Below are positions 1 through 8,483 of a stretch of DNA of 64,000 nt, one piece after another. The stretch is from Hyphomicrobiaceae bacterium. Lineage in GTDB: Bacteria > Pseudomonadota > Alphaproteobacteria > Rhizobiales > Hyphomicrobiaceae. Under the pieces are notes generated by a model. It had not been told where the DNA came from, did not search any database, and saw only the letters and a program-made list of their open reading frames with translations. A program made the position numbers and the translations under genes. The stretch is from positions 248,001-312,000 of the forward strand of contig JAURWC010000022.1 of assembly GCA_030655135.1 (NCBI GenBank). The letters run 5' to 3'. Position 1 is the stretch's first letter, and each line of letters begins with the position of its first letter.

Positions 1-482
1 GACGGAGATTGCAGGGGTTGCTTCGACAGCCATTCCAGCTCGAAGCGGTTGGGCGTGATCGATTGGCTCAGCGGCAGCAATTGCGCGTGCACGGCGGCGG
101 CAACTTGCTGCGTCACGTAGAGGCCGCCGGGATCGTCACCCAAAACAGGGTCGCAGCAGACGTGGACGCGGGCGTTGCGTGCCTGCACTTGCCGCACGGC
201 ACCTGCCGCAAACGAAACGTGCGCCGCCGTTGGGAAATAACCCGTCAGCACGGCATCGATGTCGCGTAGCCAGCCGTTGCCGTCCAGCGCCTCGAGCATG
301 TCCTCCAGCTGCTTCACCGGTACCGGCTGACCGGCGAAACGCGTGTGACCTGGATGATTGGACAGCAGCACGGTGGGCAGCGCTACGGTCTCGCACGCCA
401 GGCCCTGCAGCACGGGAACGATTGCCGACAGTCCGACGTGACCACGGGCAACCATGGAGGAGATGATTAATACGCGCGGCAT
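1..482 (-). CDS. pdxY: Pyridoxal kinase, ribokinase superfamily (3' end beyond window)
   Basis: Phosphorylates pyridoxal with ATP in vitamin B6 salvage (cytosolic). Reading the minus strand from the ATG at 482 gives about 160 residues before the window ends. Family hallmarks are visible: GHVG near residue 14, LPTVLLSNHPGH near 35-46, GYF near 82, DPVLGD near 111 and TPNRFEL near 147. The family is about 280 residues long, so roughly 120 C-terminal residues, including the ATP-site GTGD motif, lie outside. The gene is divergent from the CoA-ester lyase at 606. PdxK and PdxY cannot be told apart from this fragment. Confidence 0.85.
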   Translation of the reverse strand, partial: MPRVLIISSMVARGHVGLSAIVPVLQGLACETVALPTVLLSNHPGHTRFAGQPVPVKQLEDMLEALDGNGWLRDIDAVLTGYFPTAAHVSFAAGAVRQVQARNARVHVCCDPVLGDDPGGLYVTQQVAAAVHAQLLPLSQSITPNRFELEWLSKQPLQSP

Positions 483-605
483 GCCGGCTCGCTTCCAAAT
501 CAAAGTTTTTGCTGCGCGATTAATAGACCGCCTTCGCCATTGGTCACGTTGATTTATGACGCGTTCCGGCTAATGTTGCACCGCACACGCCGGGGAGAAA
601 GCTCA

Positions 606-1493
606 ATGCAAGTCCGTCCACGCCGCAGCGTCCTCTACATGCCGGGCGCCAACGAACGCGCGCTCGAAAAGGCCAAATCGCTGCCGGCCGACGCCGTCAT
701 CCTCGACCTGGAAGATTCCGTGGCGCCTGACGCGAAAGAATCGGCGCGCGACAAGGTCTGCAAGGCAGTGAACGAGGGTGGCTACGGCCGCCGTGAAGTC
801 GTTATCCGTCCGAATGCGCTGGAAACCGCGTGGGGGACCGGCGACATTCTGGCTGCGGCGGAAGCCGCGCCTGACGCCATCCTGATCGCCAAGGTGGCCC
901 ATCCCGGCGACATCATCAGCGCCGCGAAGATCCTCAAGTCCGTCAATGCGCCGGAGAAGACCAAGCTTTGGGCGATGATGGAAACGCCGCAGTCGATCCT
1001 GCGCGCTGGAGACATTGCCGCGTGCGGTGCCGATCCCGAGAACCGGCTGACCTGCCTGATCATGGGCACCAACGACCTTCTCAAGGAATCGCGGGCTCGC
1101 GCCTTGCACGATCGTTTCGCCGTCGTGCCCTGGCTGGCCATGACGGTCCTGGCGGCGCGCTCCTACGGCATCGACATCATCGACGGCGTCTATAACGACT
1201 TCAAGGACGAGGCCGGGTTCCGCGCCGAATGCGAGCACGGGCGAACCATGGGCATGGACGGCAAGACGCTGATCCATCCGTCCCAGGTGGCGCCCTGCAA
1301 TGAGATTTTCTCGCCCACGGACGAGGAAGTCGATTGGTCGCGCAAGATCATTGCGGCTTTCGACCAGCCGCAAAACGCCATGAAGGGCGTGATCACCGTC
1401 GACGGCAAGATGGTGGAGCGCCTGCATCTCGTCATGGCCAAGCGCACCGTCTCCATCGCCAGCGCCGTCACCGAGATCGAGGAGTGGTTCTAG
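606..1493 (+). CDS. HpcH/HpaI-CitE family CoA-ester lyase (malyl-CoA lyase or malyl-CoA thioesterase type)
   Basis: Member of the TIM-barrel citrate-lyase beta family that cleaves or hydrolyses malyl-CoA-type thioesters. Seen: LYMPGAN at residues 10-16, ILDLEDSVAP at 32-41 (acidic metal/substrate pair), conserved Arg 68 and the METPQS motif near 125-130. I chose the ATG at 606 (295 residues) because GGAGAAA lies just upstream; an earlier in-frame start at 540 would add 22 unconserved residues. It is followed after 112 bp by mesaconyl-CoA hydratase, which points to the ethylmalonyl-CoA pathway. The short N-terminus resembles the Mcl2 (S)-malyl-CoA thioesterase branch as much as Mcl1 beta-methylmalyl-CoA lyase; I cannot separate them. 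Confidence 0.85.
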   Translation: MQVRPRRSVLYMPGANERALEKAKSLPADAVILDLEDSVAPDAKESARDKVCKAVNEGGYGRREVVIRPNALETAWGTGDILAAAEAAPDAILIAKVAHPGDIISAAKILKSVNAPEKTKLWAMMETPQSILRAGDIAACGADPENRLTCLIMGTNDLLKESRARALHDRFAVVPWLAMTVLAARSYGIDIIDGVYNDFKDEAGFRAECEHGRTMGMDGKTLIHPSQVAPCNEIFSPTDEEVDWSRKIIAAFDQPQNAMKGVITVDGKMVERLHLVMAKRTVSIASAVTEIEEWF

Positions 1494-1605
1494 GTAGCCG
1501 CGTCAGCTCGCTAGCCGCCCCAGCGACACCTGACCGCTCGCAAAGGCGGCGGCGGCATGCCATACCGCCGGGAAACTCCGCGAAAACGGGCAGGACACAG
1601 CTGAC

Positions 1606-2664
1606 ATGACGACGACGAAGACTAACCCCGGCAACTATTTCGAAGACTTCAAGTTCGGGCAGATCCTGACGCACGCCACGCCGCGGACGGTCACCGAGGG
1701 CGATGTCGCGCTCTACACGGCGCTCTACGGCTCGCGCTTCGCGGTGCAGTCATCGGATGCTTTTGCCAAGGCGATCGGCTACGCCCAGGCGCCCATCGAC
1801 GACCTTTTGATGTTTCACTTCGTGTTCGGCAAGACCGTGCCGGACGTTTCGCTGAACGCCATCGCCAACCTCGGCTATGCCAACGGCCGCGTGCTGAAGG
1901 CCGTTTACCCCGGCGATACGCTCTCCACCACGTCCGAGGTCATCGGCCTCAAGGAGAACTCCAACAAGGAGACGGGCACCGTCTACGTGCGCTCCACGGG
2001 CCGGAACCAGAAGGGCGAGATCGTTCTAGAGTACACCCGCTGGGTGATGGTGCGGAAGCGCGACAAGACCTCGGAAAGCCCAGAGGCGATCGTGCCGAAG
2101 CTGGACGATCGCGTCGACCCGGCCAAGATCGGCGCGGCGCTGCCGCATCTCAACCCCTCCGCTTACGACAACGCGCTGGCCGGCTCACCGCATCGCTGGG
2201 GCGATTACCAGGTGGGCGAGAAAATCGATCACGTCGACGGCATGACGCTGGAAGAGGCCGAGCACGCCATGGCGACGCGGCTCTACCAGAACACGGCGAA
2301 AGTGCACTTCAACCAGCACACGGAAGCCAAGGGCCGCTTCGGCAAGCGCATCGTCTATGGCGGCGTATGCATTTCGCTGGCGCGCGCGCTGTCATTCAAC
2401 GGCCTCGGCAACGCGTTCCACCTCGCCGCCATCAACGGCGGCCGGCATGTCTCGCCGCTGTTCGCGGGCGACACTGTCTATGCGTGGTCGGAGATCCTGG
2501 AGAAGGCGGAGTTGCCCGGCCGCACCGACGTCGGCGCCTTGCGGACGCGTCTGGTCGCCGTCAAGAACCGCGATTGCTCGGACTTCCCCCTGAAGAACGA
2601 GAAGGGCGAATACGCCGAAGGCGTGATGCTGGATCTCGACGTGTGGCTGGTGCTGCCGCGCTGA
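1606..2664 (+). CDS. mch: Mesaconyl-CoA hydratase, double MaoC-domain (ethylmalonyl-CoA pathway)
   Basis: Hydrates mesaconyl-CoA to beta-methylmalyl-CoA in the ethylmalonyl-CoA pathway for C2 (acetyl-CoA) assimilation; cytosolic. The 352-residue length and two tandem hot-dog/MaoC-like halves (about residues 10-160 and 195-345) fit the Mch family. The start has the typical NYFEDFKFGQ and TVTEGDVALYTALYGSRF, and RIVYGGVCISLARALSF lies in the second half. The partner lyase upstream acts on the product of this reaction. The call rests on family resemblance and the neighbour; other double MaoC hydratases exist but this N-terminal pattern is characteristic. Confidence 0.82.
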   Translation: MTTTKTNPGNYFEDFKFGQILTHATPRTVTEGDVALYTALYGSRFAVQSSDAFAKAIGYAQAPIDDLLMFHFVFGKTVPDVSLNAIANLGYANGRVLKAVYPGDTLSTTSEVIGLKENSNKETGTVYVRSTGRNQKGEIVLEYTRWVMVRKRDKTSESPEAIVPKLDDRVDPAKIGAALPHLNPSAYDNALAGSPHRWGDYQVGEKIDHVDGMTLEEAEHAMATRLYQNTAKVHFNQHTEAKGRFGKRIVYGGVCISLARALSFNGLGNAFHLAAINGGRHVSPLFAGDTVYAWSEILEKAELPGRTDVGALRTRLVAVKNRDCSDFPLKNEKGEYAEGVMLDLDVWLVLPR

Positions 2665-2670
2665 GCTTTT

Positions 2671-2681
2671 GGGTCTGACCC
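2671..2681. repeat. Half copy of the GGGTCTGACCC palindromic repeat
   Basis: An isolated 11-base GGGTCTGACCC arm directly after the mch stop codon. It is the same word that forms the arms of the full palindromes at 15795, 26958, 47349 and 54802. Confidence 0.6.
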
Positions 2682-2692
2682 TTGGTCGACTG

Positions 2693-3064
2693 TCAGAACA
2701 GCCGCCCGCCATCGGGAACGGCGCGTTCCGGCGCGAGCAGCACGACCTCGCCTTGCGGATCGGGGAAGCCGAGCGTCAGGACTTCGGAGATGAACTTGCC
2801 GATCTGCCGCGGCGGGAAGTTGACGACGGCCGCCACCTGCCGGCCGATCAACGCCTGCGGCTCGTAGAGTTTCGCAATCTGCGCCGACGATTTCTTGCGG
2901 CCGATCACGGGCCCGAAATCGATGACCAGCTTCAGCGAGGGCTTGCGCGCTTCGGGGTAGGGCGTGGCCTCGACGATGGTGCCGACGCGAATGTCCACCT
3001 TCAGAAAATCATCGAACGCTATCTGGGCGGCAGGGGGCGTCGAACTGTCGTGAAGCAGGTGCAT
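2693..3064 (-). CDS. csaA: CsaA-like tRNA-binding protein
   Basis: Small OB-fold protein of the EMAP/Trbp111 type. Bacillus CsaA has been described as a tRNA-binding and secretion-chaperone protein. The 123-residue protein starting at the ATG at 3064 carries FLKVDIRVGTIVEA, the KLVIDFG strand, SSAQI and the strongly conserved VVNFPPRQIGKFISEVL and GEVVLL blocks. GGGGA lies about 10 bases before this ATG; the open frame continues upstream but that part shows no conservation. Monocistronic, convergent with mch. The exact role in alphaproteobacteria is not established. Confidence 0.88.
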   Translation of the reverse strand: MHLLHDSSTPPAAQIAFDDFLKVDIRVGTIVEATPYPEARKPSLKLVIDFGPVIGRKKSSAQIAKLYEPQALIGRQVAAVVNFPPRQIGKFISEVLTLGFPDPQGEVVLLAPERAVPDGGRLF

Positions 3065-3187
3065 GTCGGATGTTCCCCAATTGTGTGCTGTCTCGTCCCG
3101 GAGACGGTAACGGTGTTGCCTTGGGTTAACTCGCTTCCGTGCACCCCACAGCCTAGACCTTATGTCCAATAGATCGCGTGAGGCGTC

Positions 3188-3430
3188 ATGACTCGCATTG
3201 CCATCCTCGTTAAGGCGACTTGGGACGACGAGGCCCGAGTATGGGTGGCCGAGTCGTCGGATATCCAAGGACTCGTCACGGAAACAGAGACGCTTGAAGC
3301 ATTGCGCGAGAAGATCCTCGTTATGATTCCCGAACTCCTAGAACTCCATGACATCCATTCGGATTTTCCGGAAATTCCCGTCCACATCATGGCTGAGCAG
3401 TCCACCCGCGTGTTGAACCCGTTCCGCTGA
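3188..3430 (+). CDS. HicB-like antitoxin (DUF1902)
   Basis: An 80-residue DUF1902/HicB-type protein. It starts MTRIAILVKATWDDEARVWV and continues with SSDIQGLVTE, the beta-strand pattern of the degenerate RNase H fold of HicB antitoxins, then an alpha-helical C-terminus. No DNA-binding domain is obvious. Its stop codon overlaps the start of the hicA-like reading frame by one base (TGATG), the usual tight coupling of these pairs. The antitoxin-first order is common for DUF1902. Because the toxin frame is broken, this antitoxin may now have no cognate toxin. Confidence 0.8.
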   Translation: MTRIAILVKATWDDEARVWVAESSDIQGLVTETETLEALREKILVMIPELLELHDIHSDFPEIPVHIMAEQSTRVLNPFR

Positions 3431-3623
3431 TGCCCGGTTACGAACGGGAGTTCGTGAAGTACTGAGGGCTGCCGGTTGTCACTTGTTCCGGCAAGGCAAG
3501 GGTGACCACGAGATCTGGATCAATCCGGCTAACGGCCGCAAGACCGTCGTCGACGGCACCACCGAATCCCGGCACACCGCCAATGGCGTTCTGAGGCAGC
3601 TGGGTTTGGATAAGAAGTTCTGA
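3430..3623 (+). pseudogene. HicA-like mRNA interferase toxin, frameshifted
   Basis: Starting at the ATG at 3430 the frame runs MPGYEREFVKY then meets TGA at 3463-3465. One base further on, the next frame continues LRAAGCHLFRQGKGDHEIWI...TANGVLRQLGLDKKF to the stop at 3621-3623, which is a standard HicA C-terminus with the catalytic His of the GDHEIW motif. Two bases stand where a codon is needed between AAG and CTGAGG, so a single-base deletion (or a sequencing error) splits the toxin. The joined protein would be about 64 residues, the normal HicA length. Confidence 0.78.
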
Positions 3624-3732
3624 GCCTCCAGCCGCTTCGCCATGTGCCCCTCGCCATCGTCTCTCCCTTCGCTATAGTCTCGCCGCACTTGCGGGCCAGA
3701 GGGATTGGGGCCCAGGACATTGCGGAGCGGAT

Positions 3733-4263
3733 ATGAACATCGGTCGATTGGTTGCGGCGGGCCTGGTAGGCGCGGCGGTGATGTCCGTAGTCGCGATCCC
3801 GGCATTGGCGACGGGTGAGCGGGCGACCGTCGACGTCAAGGACGCCAGCGGCAAGTCGCTTGGCAATATCGTGGTCACCGATACCACGGGCGGGGCGCTG
3901 ATCCAGGTGAAGCTCTCCGGCCTGCCGCCGGGGCTGCACGGCTTCCACATCCACGAGACCGGCAAGTGCGAGGGCGACTTCACGTCGGCCGGCGGCATCC
4001 ACAATCCGCTCGGCGCCAAGCACGGCTTCACCAACGAGGAAGGGCCGATGGCGGGCGACCTGCCCAACCTGATCGTGCCGGCCAGCGGCGAGATCGAAAT
4101 TGAACTCATTACGCCGCTCATTTCGCTTTCCGCCCCGGCCGACGACGGCGTGTTCGATGCCGACGGCACCGCGTTCGTCATTTTCGAGAAGGGCGACAAT
4201 TACATGAGCGATCCGGAGGGCGATGCCGGCGCCCGCATCGCCTGCGGCATTTTTGCGAAGTAG
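3733..4263 (+). CDS. sodC: Cu/Zn superoxide dismutase-like periplasmic protein with altered metal ligands
   Basis: A 176-residue protein with a signal peptide (about residues 1-26, cut after PALA) and the SodC fold, including GLHGFHIHETGKC, KHG, GDLPN and the C-terminal ARIACGI, with both disulfide cysteines and the active-site Arg retained. Compared with ordinary bacterial SodC, three metal ligands are changed. The bridging His of SAGGH is Ile (a His follows one place later). The zinc His before GDLP is Met (GPMAGDLPN). The fourth copper His (VIH) is Phe (FVIFEKGD). Only the HIH copper pair, one zinc His and the zinc Asp remain. Dismutase activity is therefore doubtful; metal binding or a structural role is possible. 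Monocistronic; TATAGT at 3673 is a possible -10. Confidence 0.8.
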   Translation: MNIGRLVAAGLVGAAVMSVVAIPALATGERATVDVKDASGKSLGNIVVTDTTGGALIQVKLSGLPPGLHGFHIHETGKCEGDFTSAGGIHNPLGAKHGFTNEEGPMAGDLPNLIVPASGEIEIELITPLISLSAPADDGVFDADGTAFVIFEKGDNYMSDPEGDAGARIACGIFAK

Positions 4264-4372
4264 TCCGCGTTCTTGCATTTCTCCCGTGCGCATCGCTGAG
4301 CGGAATTGCGTGTTCCCGGCGATGCAGGCTAAGACTGGCTGATTACGCCAGTTGGGAAGTACGGGAACCACG

Positions 4373-4792
4373 ATGGCTGACAAGACCTTGGGGCGGGGCG
4401 CGCGGGCTGCCCGCCCGCTCTCGCCGCATTTGCAGATCTATTCGCCGCTGATCAACATGATGATGTCGATCGTGCATCGCATCACCGGGTCGGCGCTGTA
4501 TTTCGGCAGCGCCCTGCTGGCCTGGTGGCTGGTGTCGGCTGCCGTGGGGCCGGAGTATTTCGCCTATGTCAGCTCCTGGCTGAACACGTGGCCTGGCTGG
4601 ATCGTGCTGTTCGGCTACACCTGGGCGCTGATCCACCACGCGCTCGGCGGTGTGCGCCACTTCATCTGGGATTCGATCCACGGCTTCGACGTGAAGACGA
4701 TCGACCTGCTGTCGTGGGGATCGCTCGCCGCGTCCGTCACGCTGACTCTGCTGGTCTGGGCGTACGGCCTGCACGCGAACGGGATGTTCTGA
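4373..4792 (+). CDS. sdhC: Succinate dehydrogenase cytochrome b556 subunit
   Basis: Membrane anchor subunit of complex II, which binds heme b and quinone in the inner membrane. The 139-residue protein has the family start RPLSPHLQIY (residues 14-23) and SIVHRITG (32-39), three hydrophobic segments, and HHALGGVRHFIWD with the likely heme His. ATG at 4373 is preferred over an upstream TTG at 4352. It overlaps no neighbour; sdhD begins two bases after its stop, so sdhCDA is one operon. Confidence 0.93.
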   Translation: MADKTLGRGARAARPLSPHLQIYSPLINMMMSIVHRITGSALYFGSALLAWWLVSAAVGPEYFAYVSSWLNTWPGWIVLFGYTWALIHHALGGVRHFIWDSIHGFDVKTIDLLSWGSLAASVTLTLLVWAYGLHANGMF

Positions 4793-4794
4793 TC

Positions 4795-5175
4795 ATGGCC
4801 ATGCGCACCCCCCTCAAGAACGTTCGCTATCTCGGCTCGGCCAAGGAAGGCGCGGACCATTTCTGGAAACAGCGCGTCACGGGCGTGGCGAACCTGTTTC
4901 TGGGCATCTTCCTGATCGCGCTGATCGTCAAGCTGGCCGGCGCCGACCACGCGACGGTGAAGGCGACGATCGCCAACCCGCTGTACGGCCTGCCGCTGCT
5001 GCTGCTGGCCCTGTCGGCGGCGATCCACATGCGGCTCGGCATGCAGGTGATCATCGAGGACTACATTCACGGCGAGGGCTTGAAGATCGTGCTGCTGATG
5101 CTGAATACGTTCTTCGCCATCGCGGTCGGGGCGGCGTCTATTTTCGCCGTGCTGAAACTAAGCTTCGGAGGCTGA
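4795..5175 (+). CDS. sdhD: Succinate dehydrogenase hydrophobic membrane anchor subunit
   Basis: Second membrane anchor of complex II, 126 residues with three transmembrane segments. It starts with [20 protein letters not shown], typical of alphaproteobacterial SdhD, and contains [20 protein letters not shown] with the conserved His and Asp-Tyr near the quinone site. Start at the ATG at 4795 (a second ATG follows at 4801). Directly between sdhC and sdhA, four bases before the latter. Confidence 0.92.
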   Translation: MAMRTPLKNVRYLGSAKEGADHFWKQRVTGVANLFLGIFLIALIVKLAGADHATVKATIANPLYGLPLLLLALSAAIHMRLGMQVIIEDYIHGEGLKIVLLMLNTFFAIAVGAASIFAVLKLSFGG

Positions 5176-5179
5176 TGCG

Positions 5180-7033
5180 ATGGCTGCTAATGGAAAAGCA
5201 AACGGCAAGTCGCCAGCCAGCAAGGGTCCTGCTGTAAACGGGCGGGCGTATCCGATCACCGATCACACCTACGATGTCGTGGTGGTGGGCGCCGGCGGCG
5301 CGGGATTGCGGGCGACGCTGGGCTGCGCCGAAGCCGGCCTGAAGACGGCGTGCATCACCAAGGTGTTTCCCACGCGCTCGCACACGGTCGCGGCGCAGGG
5401 CGGCGTGGCCGCCTCGCTCGGCAACATGGGGCCGGACAACTGGCGCTGGCACATGTACGACACCGTCAAGGGGTCGGACTGGCTGGGCGACCAGGACGCC
5501 ATCGAATACCTGTGCCGGCACGCGCCGGATGCGGTGTACGAGCTGGAACACTACGGCGTGCCGTTCTCGCGCACGGAAGACGGCAAGATCTACCAGCGGC
5601 CGTTCGGCGGCATGACGACGGAGTTCGGCGAAGGCCCGCCGGCGCAGCGCACGTGCGCGGCCGCCGACCGCACCGGGCACGCGATGCTGCATACGCTTTA
5701 CGGTCAGTCGCTGCGCTACTCGGCGGAATTCTTCATCGAGTACTTCGCGCTCGACCTGCTGATGGACGACGACGGCGCCTGCCGCGGCGTGATCGCCATG
5801 TCGCTCGACGACGGGACGATCCATCGCTTCCGGTCCAAGCGCACCATTCTCGCCACCGGTGGTTACGGCCGCACGTATTTCTCGTGCACCTCGGCACACA
5901 CGTGCACGGGTGACGGCAACGCCATGGTGCTGCGCGCCGGCCTGCCGCTGCAGGACATGGAGTTCGTGCAGTTCCATCCCACCGGCATCTACGGCGCGGG
6001 CGTGCTGATCACCGAAGGCGCGCGTGGCGAAGGCGGGTATCTCACCAATTCACAGGGCGAGCGCTTCATGGAGCGCTATGCGCCGCACGCGAAAGACCTC
6101 GCGTCGCGCGACGTGGTCTCGCGCTCGATGACGATCGAGATCCGTGAAGGCCGCGGTGTCGGCGCGGACGGCGATCACATCTACCTGCATCTGGATCACT
6201 TGGATCCGAAGATCCTGCACGAGCGGCTGCCAGGCATCACGGAGAGCGCCAAGGTGTTCGCGGGTGTCGATTTGCGGCGTCAGCCGATTCCGGTGCTGCC
6301 GACGGTGCATTACAACATGGGCGGCATTCCCACGAACTATCACGGCGAAGTCTTCACGTTGAAGAACGGCAATCCGGATACGATCGTGCCCGGCCTGATG
6401 GCGCTCGGCGAAGCCGCGTGCGTTTCCGTGCACGGCGCCAACCGGCTCGGCTCGAACTCGCTGATCGACCTCGTGGTGTTCGGACGCGCGGCCGGCCTGC
6501 GCTGTGCCGACACGATCGAAAAGCGCGCCACGCAGCCGGATTTGCCGCCCGAGGCGACGGAGAAGGCGCTCGCCCGTCTCGACCGCTTCCGCTACGCGAA
6601 TGGCGCGGCCCCGACGGCGGGCCTGCGGCTGCGCATGCAGAAGGTGATGCAGACGAACTGCGCCGTGTTCCGCGACGGGCCGGTGCTGAAGGAGGGCGTG
6701 GAGAAGATCAACCAGATCTGGAAAGACTCCGACGATATCAGCGTGACGGATCGCTCGCTGGTGTGGAACTCCGACCTCATTGAGACGCTGGAGTACGACA
6801 ACCTGATCGCGCAGGCGGCGGTGACCGTAGTCGGCGCGGAGAACCGCACGGAGAGCCGCGGCGCACACGCTCGCGAAGACTTCCCCAAGCGCGACGACGT
6901 CAACTGGATGACGCACACGCTGGCCTGGGCCGACTACGCGACGAAAAAGGTGACGCTCGACACGCGCCCGGTGCACACCAACACGCTAACCAACGAGATC
7001 GCGTATATCGAGCCGAAGGCGCGGGTTTATTAG
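5180..7033 (+). CDS. sdhA: Succinate dehydrogenase flavoprotein subunit
   Basis: Oxidises succinate to fumarate and passes electrons to the iron-sulfur subunit; faces the cytoplasm on complex II. At 617 residues it is of usual length, with an N-terminal low-complexity extension of about 20 residues. It has the FAD-binding [14 protein letters not shown] (about 35-48), the covalent flavin site [11 protein letters not shown] (His 68), the active-site [13 protein letters not shown], and [11 protein letters not shown] in the capping region. Third gene of sdhCDA. The expected sdhB does not follow: the next 96 bases are a repeat and the next gene lies on the other strand. Confidence 0.97.
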   Translation: MAANGKANGKSPASKGPAVNGRAYPITDHTYDVVVVGAGGAGLRATLGCAEAGLKTACITKVFPTRSHTVAAQGGVAASLGNMGPDNWRWHMYDTVKGSDWLGDQDAIEYLCRHAPDAVYELEHYGVPFSRTEDGKIYQRPFGGMTTEFGEGPPAQRTCAAADRTGHAMLHTLYGQSLRYSAEFFIEYFALDLLMDDDGACRGVIAMSLDDGTIHRFRSKRTILATGGYGRTYFSCTSAHTCTGDGNAMVLRAGLPLQDMEFVQFHPTGIYGAGVLITEGARGEGGYLTNSQGERFMERYAPHAKDLASRDVVSRSMTIEIREGRGVGADGDHIYLHLDHLDPKILHERLPGITESAKVFAGVDLRRQPIPVLPTVHYNMGGIPTNYHGEVFTLKNGNPDTIVPGLMALGEAACVSVHGANRLGSNSLIDLVVFGRAAGLRCADTIEKRATQPDLPPEATEKALARLDRFRYANGAAPTAGLRLRMQKVMQTNCAVFRDGPVLKEGVEKINQIWKDSDDISVTDRSLVWNSDLIETLEYDNLIAQAAVTVVGAENRTESRGAHAREDFPKRDDVNWMTHTLAWADYATKKVTLDTRPVHTNTLTNEIAYIEPKARVY

Positions 7034-7054
7034 GGCGAGCGTGCCGTAAGATTC

Positions 7055-7125
7055 GTAGGTTGGGTCAAGCGCATGCGCGACCCAACATTGGTGCACCACG
7101 TAAGTTGGTGGGTCGCGCAACCTAC
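7055..7125. repeat. GTAGGTTGGGTC...GACCCAACCTAC-family inverted repeat element
   Basis: A 71-base element whose ends GTAGGTTGGGTC and GGGTCGCGCAACCTAC are inverted copies of each other, with a nested second inverted pair (GGTTGGGTCAAGCGC / GCGCGACCCAAC). It lies between convergent sdhA and the DUF2239 gene. Related copies lie at 21198, 26456, 32029 and 41679. Confidence 0.75.
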
Positions 7126-7129
7126 GGAT

Positions 7130-7732
7130 TCACGCCGCCTTAACAGCGAAGGCCGGCTCAGCAAGCTGCATGGCGTAGCTGCGGATGTCGTCGGGCCAGG
7201 CTTTCATCTCAGCCGCAAACTTTTCCGCGTCGCCGGCAAACAACGCGCGGGTTGCTTCCTCGAAGCCGGGTTCGTTGCCGGCCATTGCCGTCATGAAGCG
7301 ATTGGCGGCTTCCTGGGCGAGGCGGCGGCGGTCGCTGCCGGGCGAGGTCTTGCGGGCAGCTTCGACGAGCTTGCGCAGCGCGACCGAGGCGCCGCCCGGC
7401 TGTTCGGCGAGCCACTCCCAATGACGCGGCAGCAGGGTGACTTCTCGCGCTACCACCCCGAGCTTCGGGCGGCCAGGTCCACGCGGGCCAAGCTCGACCC
7501 CGGTAGCGATCACATTTTCCGGCGAGATGGCGGCGAGGCGCCTGGCGACATCCTTGGCCGAACCGCGGAGGTCGACATCAATCGGGCGGGCCGTGGCATC
7601 ATCGAAAATGAGGATGCTCGCCGCCGGATTTCGCTTCAGCTCAGCGCTGGCGGCGGCTGCCACGTCGACAAGCGCGCCCGAGGCGAGGCGCTTGGTGCCC
7701 GCGAAGGCGTTGCAGGTATTGACCTCCGACAT
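7130..7732 (-). CDS. DUF2239 family protein
   Basis: A 200-residue cytosolic protein with no signal peptide. The family core is visible in RPGRPKLGVVAREVTLLPRH followed by WEWLAEQPGGASVALRKLVE (about residues 95-135). The ATG at 7732 is chosen because GGGAGGGC lies just upstream. The conserved PGRPKLGVV and RHWEW blocks define DUF2239; the function is unknown. It is monocistronic and convergent with the sdh operon. Confidence 0.85.
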   Translation of the reverse strand: MSEVNTCNAFAGTKRLASGALVDVAAAASAELKRNPAASILIFDDATARPIDVDLRGSAKDVARRLAAISPENVIATGVELGPRGPGRPKLGVVAREVTLLPRHWEWLAEQPGGASVALRKLVEAARKTSPGSDRRRLAQEAANRFMTAMAGNEPGFEEATRALFAGDAEKFAAEMKAWPDDIRSYAMQLAEPAFAVKAA

Positions 7733-7896
7733 TTGTGCCCTCCCTTTCGCAGCGAGCGTCAATTATTACCCGGATAAAATGTTGGCGTCAATTCCACCCG
7801 GATAAAAATAGTCTGGAGGGACGGACCCCTTTCACTGCCGCCTCGTTATGCGTACGTCTTTGCGCAGTTGCGCCTCACATCACGCAGGAGTTCCCC

Positions 7897-8322
7897 ATGA
7901 CGAAAGTTCTCTATTCCACCAAGGGCTGGGCCACGGGCGGCCGGACGGGTCAGGCCCAAAGCGAGGACGGGCGCATTAAGGTCACGCTCGATACGCCGAA
8001 GGAACTCGGCGGCAGCGGTGGCGACGGCACCAATCCGGAGCAGCTGTTCGCAATGGGCTACTCGGCCTGCTTCCTCGGCGCGCTCAAGGTTGTCGCCGGC
8101 AAGGAAAAGGTAAAGCTGTCGGACGACACCAAGATCACCGCGACGGTCGGCATCGGCCCGCGCGACGACGGCCAGGGGTTCGGCCTCGACGTGGCGCTGC
8201 AGGCGACCATTCCAGGCGTCGACAAAGCGGTTGCCGAAGACCTCGTCAAGAAGGCGCACGTGGTGTGCCCGTACTCCGACTTCTCGCGCGGCAACGTCGA
8301 TGTGAAGCTGTCGGTGGCTTGA
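7897..8322 (+). CDS. ohr: Organic hydroperoxide resistance protein (Ohr/OsmC family)
   Basis: Thiol peroxidase that reduces organic and fatty-acid hydroperoxides with lipoylated protein as reductant. The 141-residue protein carries the Ohr-type LYSTKGWATGGRTGQAQSED start, the redox cysteine in GYSACFLGAL and the second in VVCPYSDFSRGN. Ohr is usually about 140 residues. ATG at 7897 has AGGAG six bases upstream. No ohrR regulator is seen beside it, so regulation is not evident here. Confidence 0.93.
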   Translation: MTKVLYSTKGWATGGRTGQAQSEDGRIKVTLDTPKELGGSGGDGTNPEQLFAMGYSACFLGALKVVAGKEKVKLSDDTKITATVGIGPRDDGQGFGLDVALQATIPGVDKAVAEDLVKKAHVVCPYSDFSRGNVDVKLSVA

Positions 8323-8355
8323 CAAACACGCGCGCCGGTCTTGGACAGGCGGCGC

Positions 8356-8471
8356 ACTCTCCTCCTCGCCATGGCCGGCCTCCGAGGCGGCCATCCAGGG
8401 GGTTCAAGAACAGACGTTCAGTGCGCGGCCCTGGATGGCCGGGTCAAGCCCGGCCATGGAGAATGGGGAGG
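8356..8471. repeat. CCATGGCC-family MITE-like element, copy 1
   Basis: About 116 bases with terminal inverted repeats (CTCTCC...CCATGGCCGGCC at one end, GGCCATGGAGAATGGGGAG at the other) and an inner inverted pair (GGCGGCCATCCAGGG / CCCTGGATGGCC). No coding capacity. Other copies lie at 26588, 26804, 52577 and 52841. Confidence 0.8.
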
Positions 8472-8483
8472 GCTGAACGCATT

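Noticed and set aside
603-1427. Long open frame antisense to the CoA-ester lyase
   Set aside because: A high-GC shadow: His/Arg/Gly-rich without family features, fully opposite a clear enzyme gene. Many similar shadows (for example 5138-5977 and 6050-6976 opposite sdhA) were left out for the same reason.
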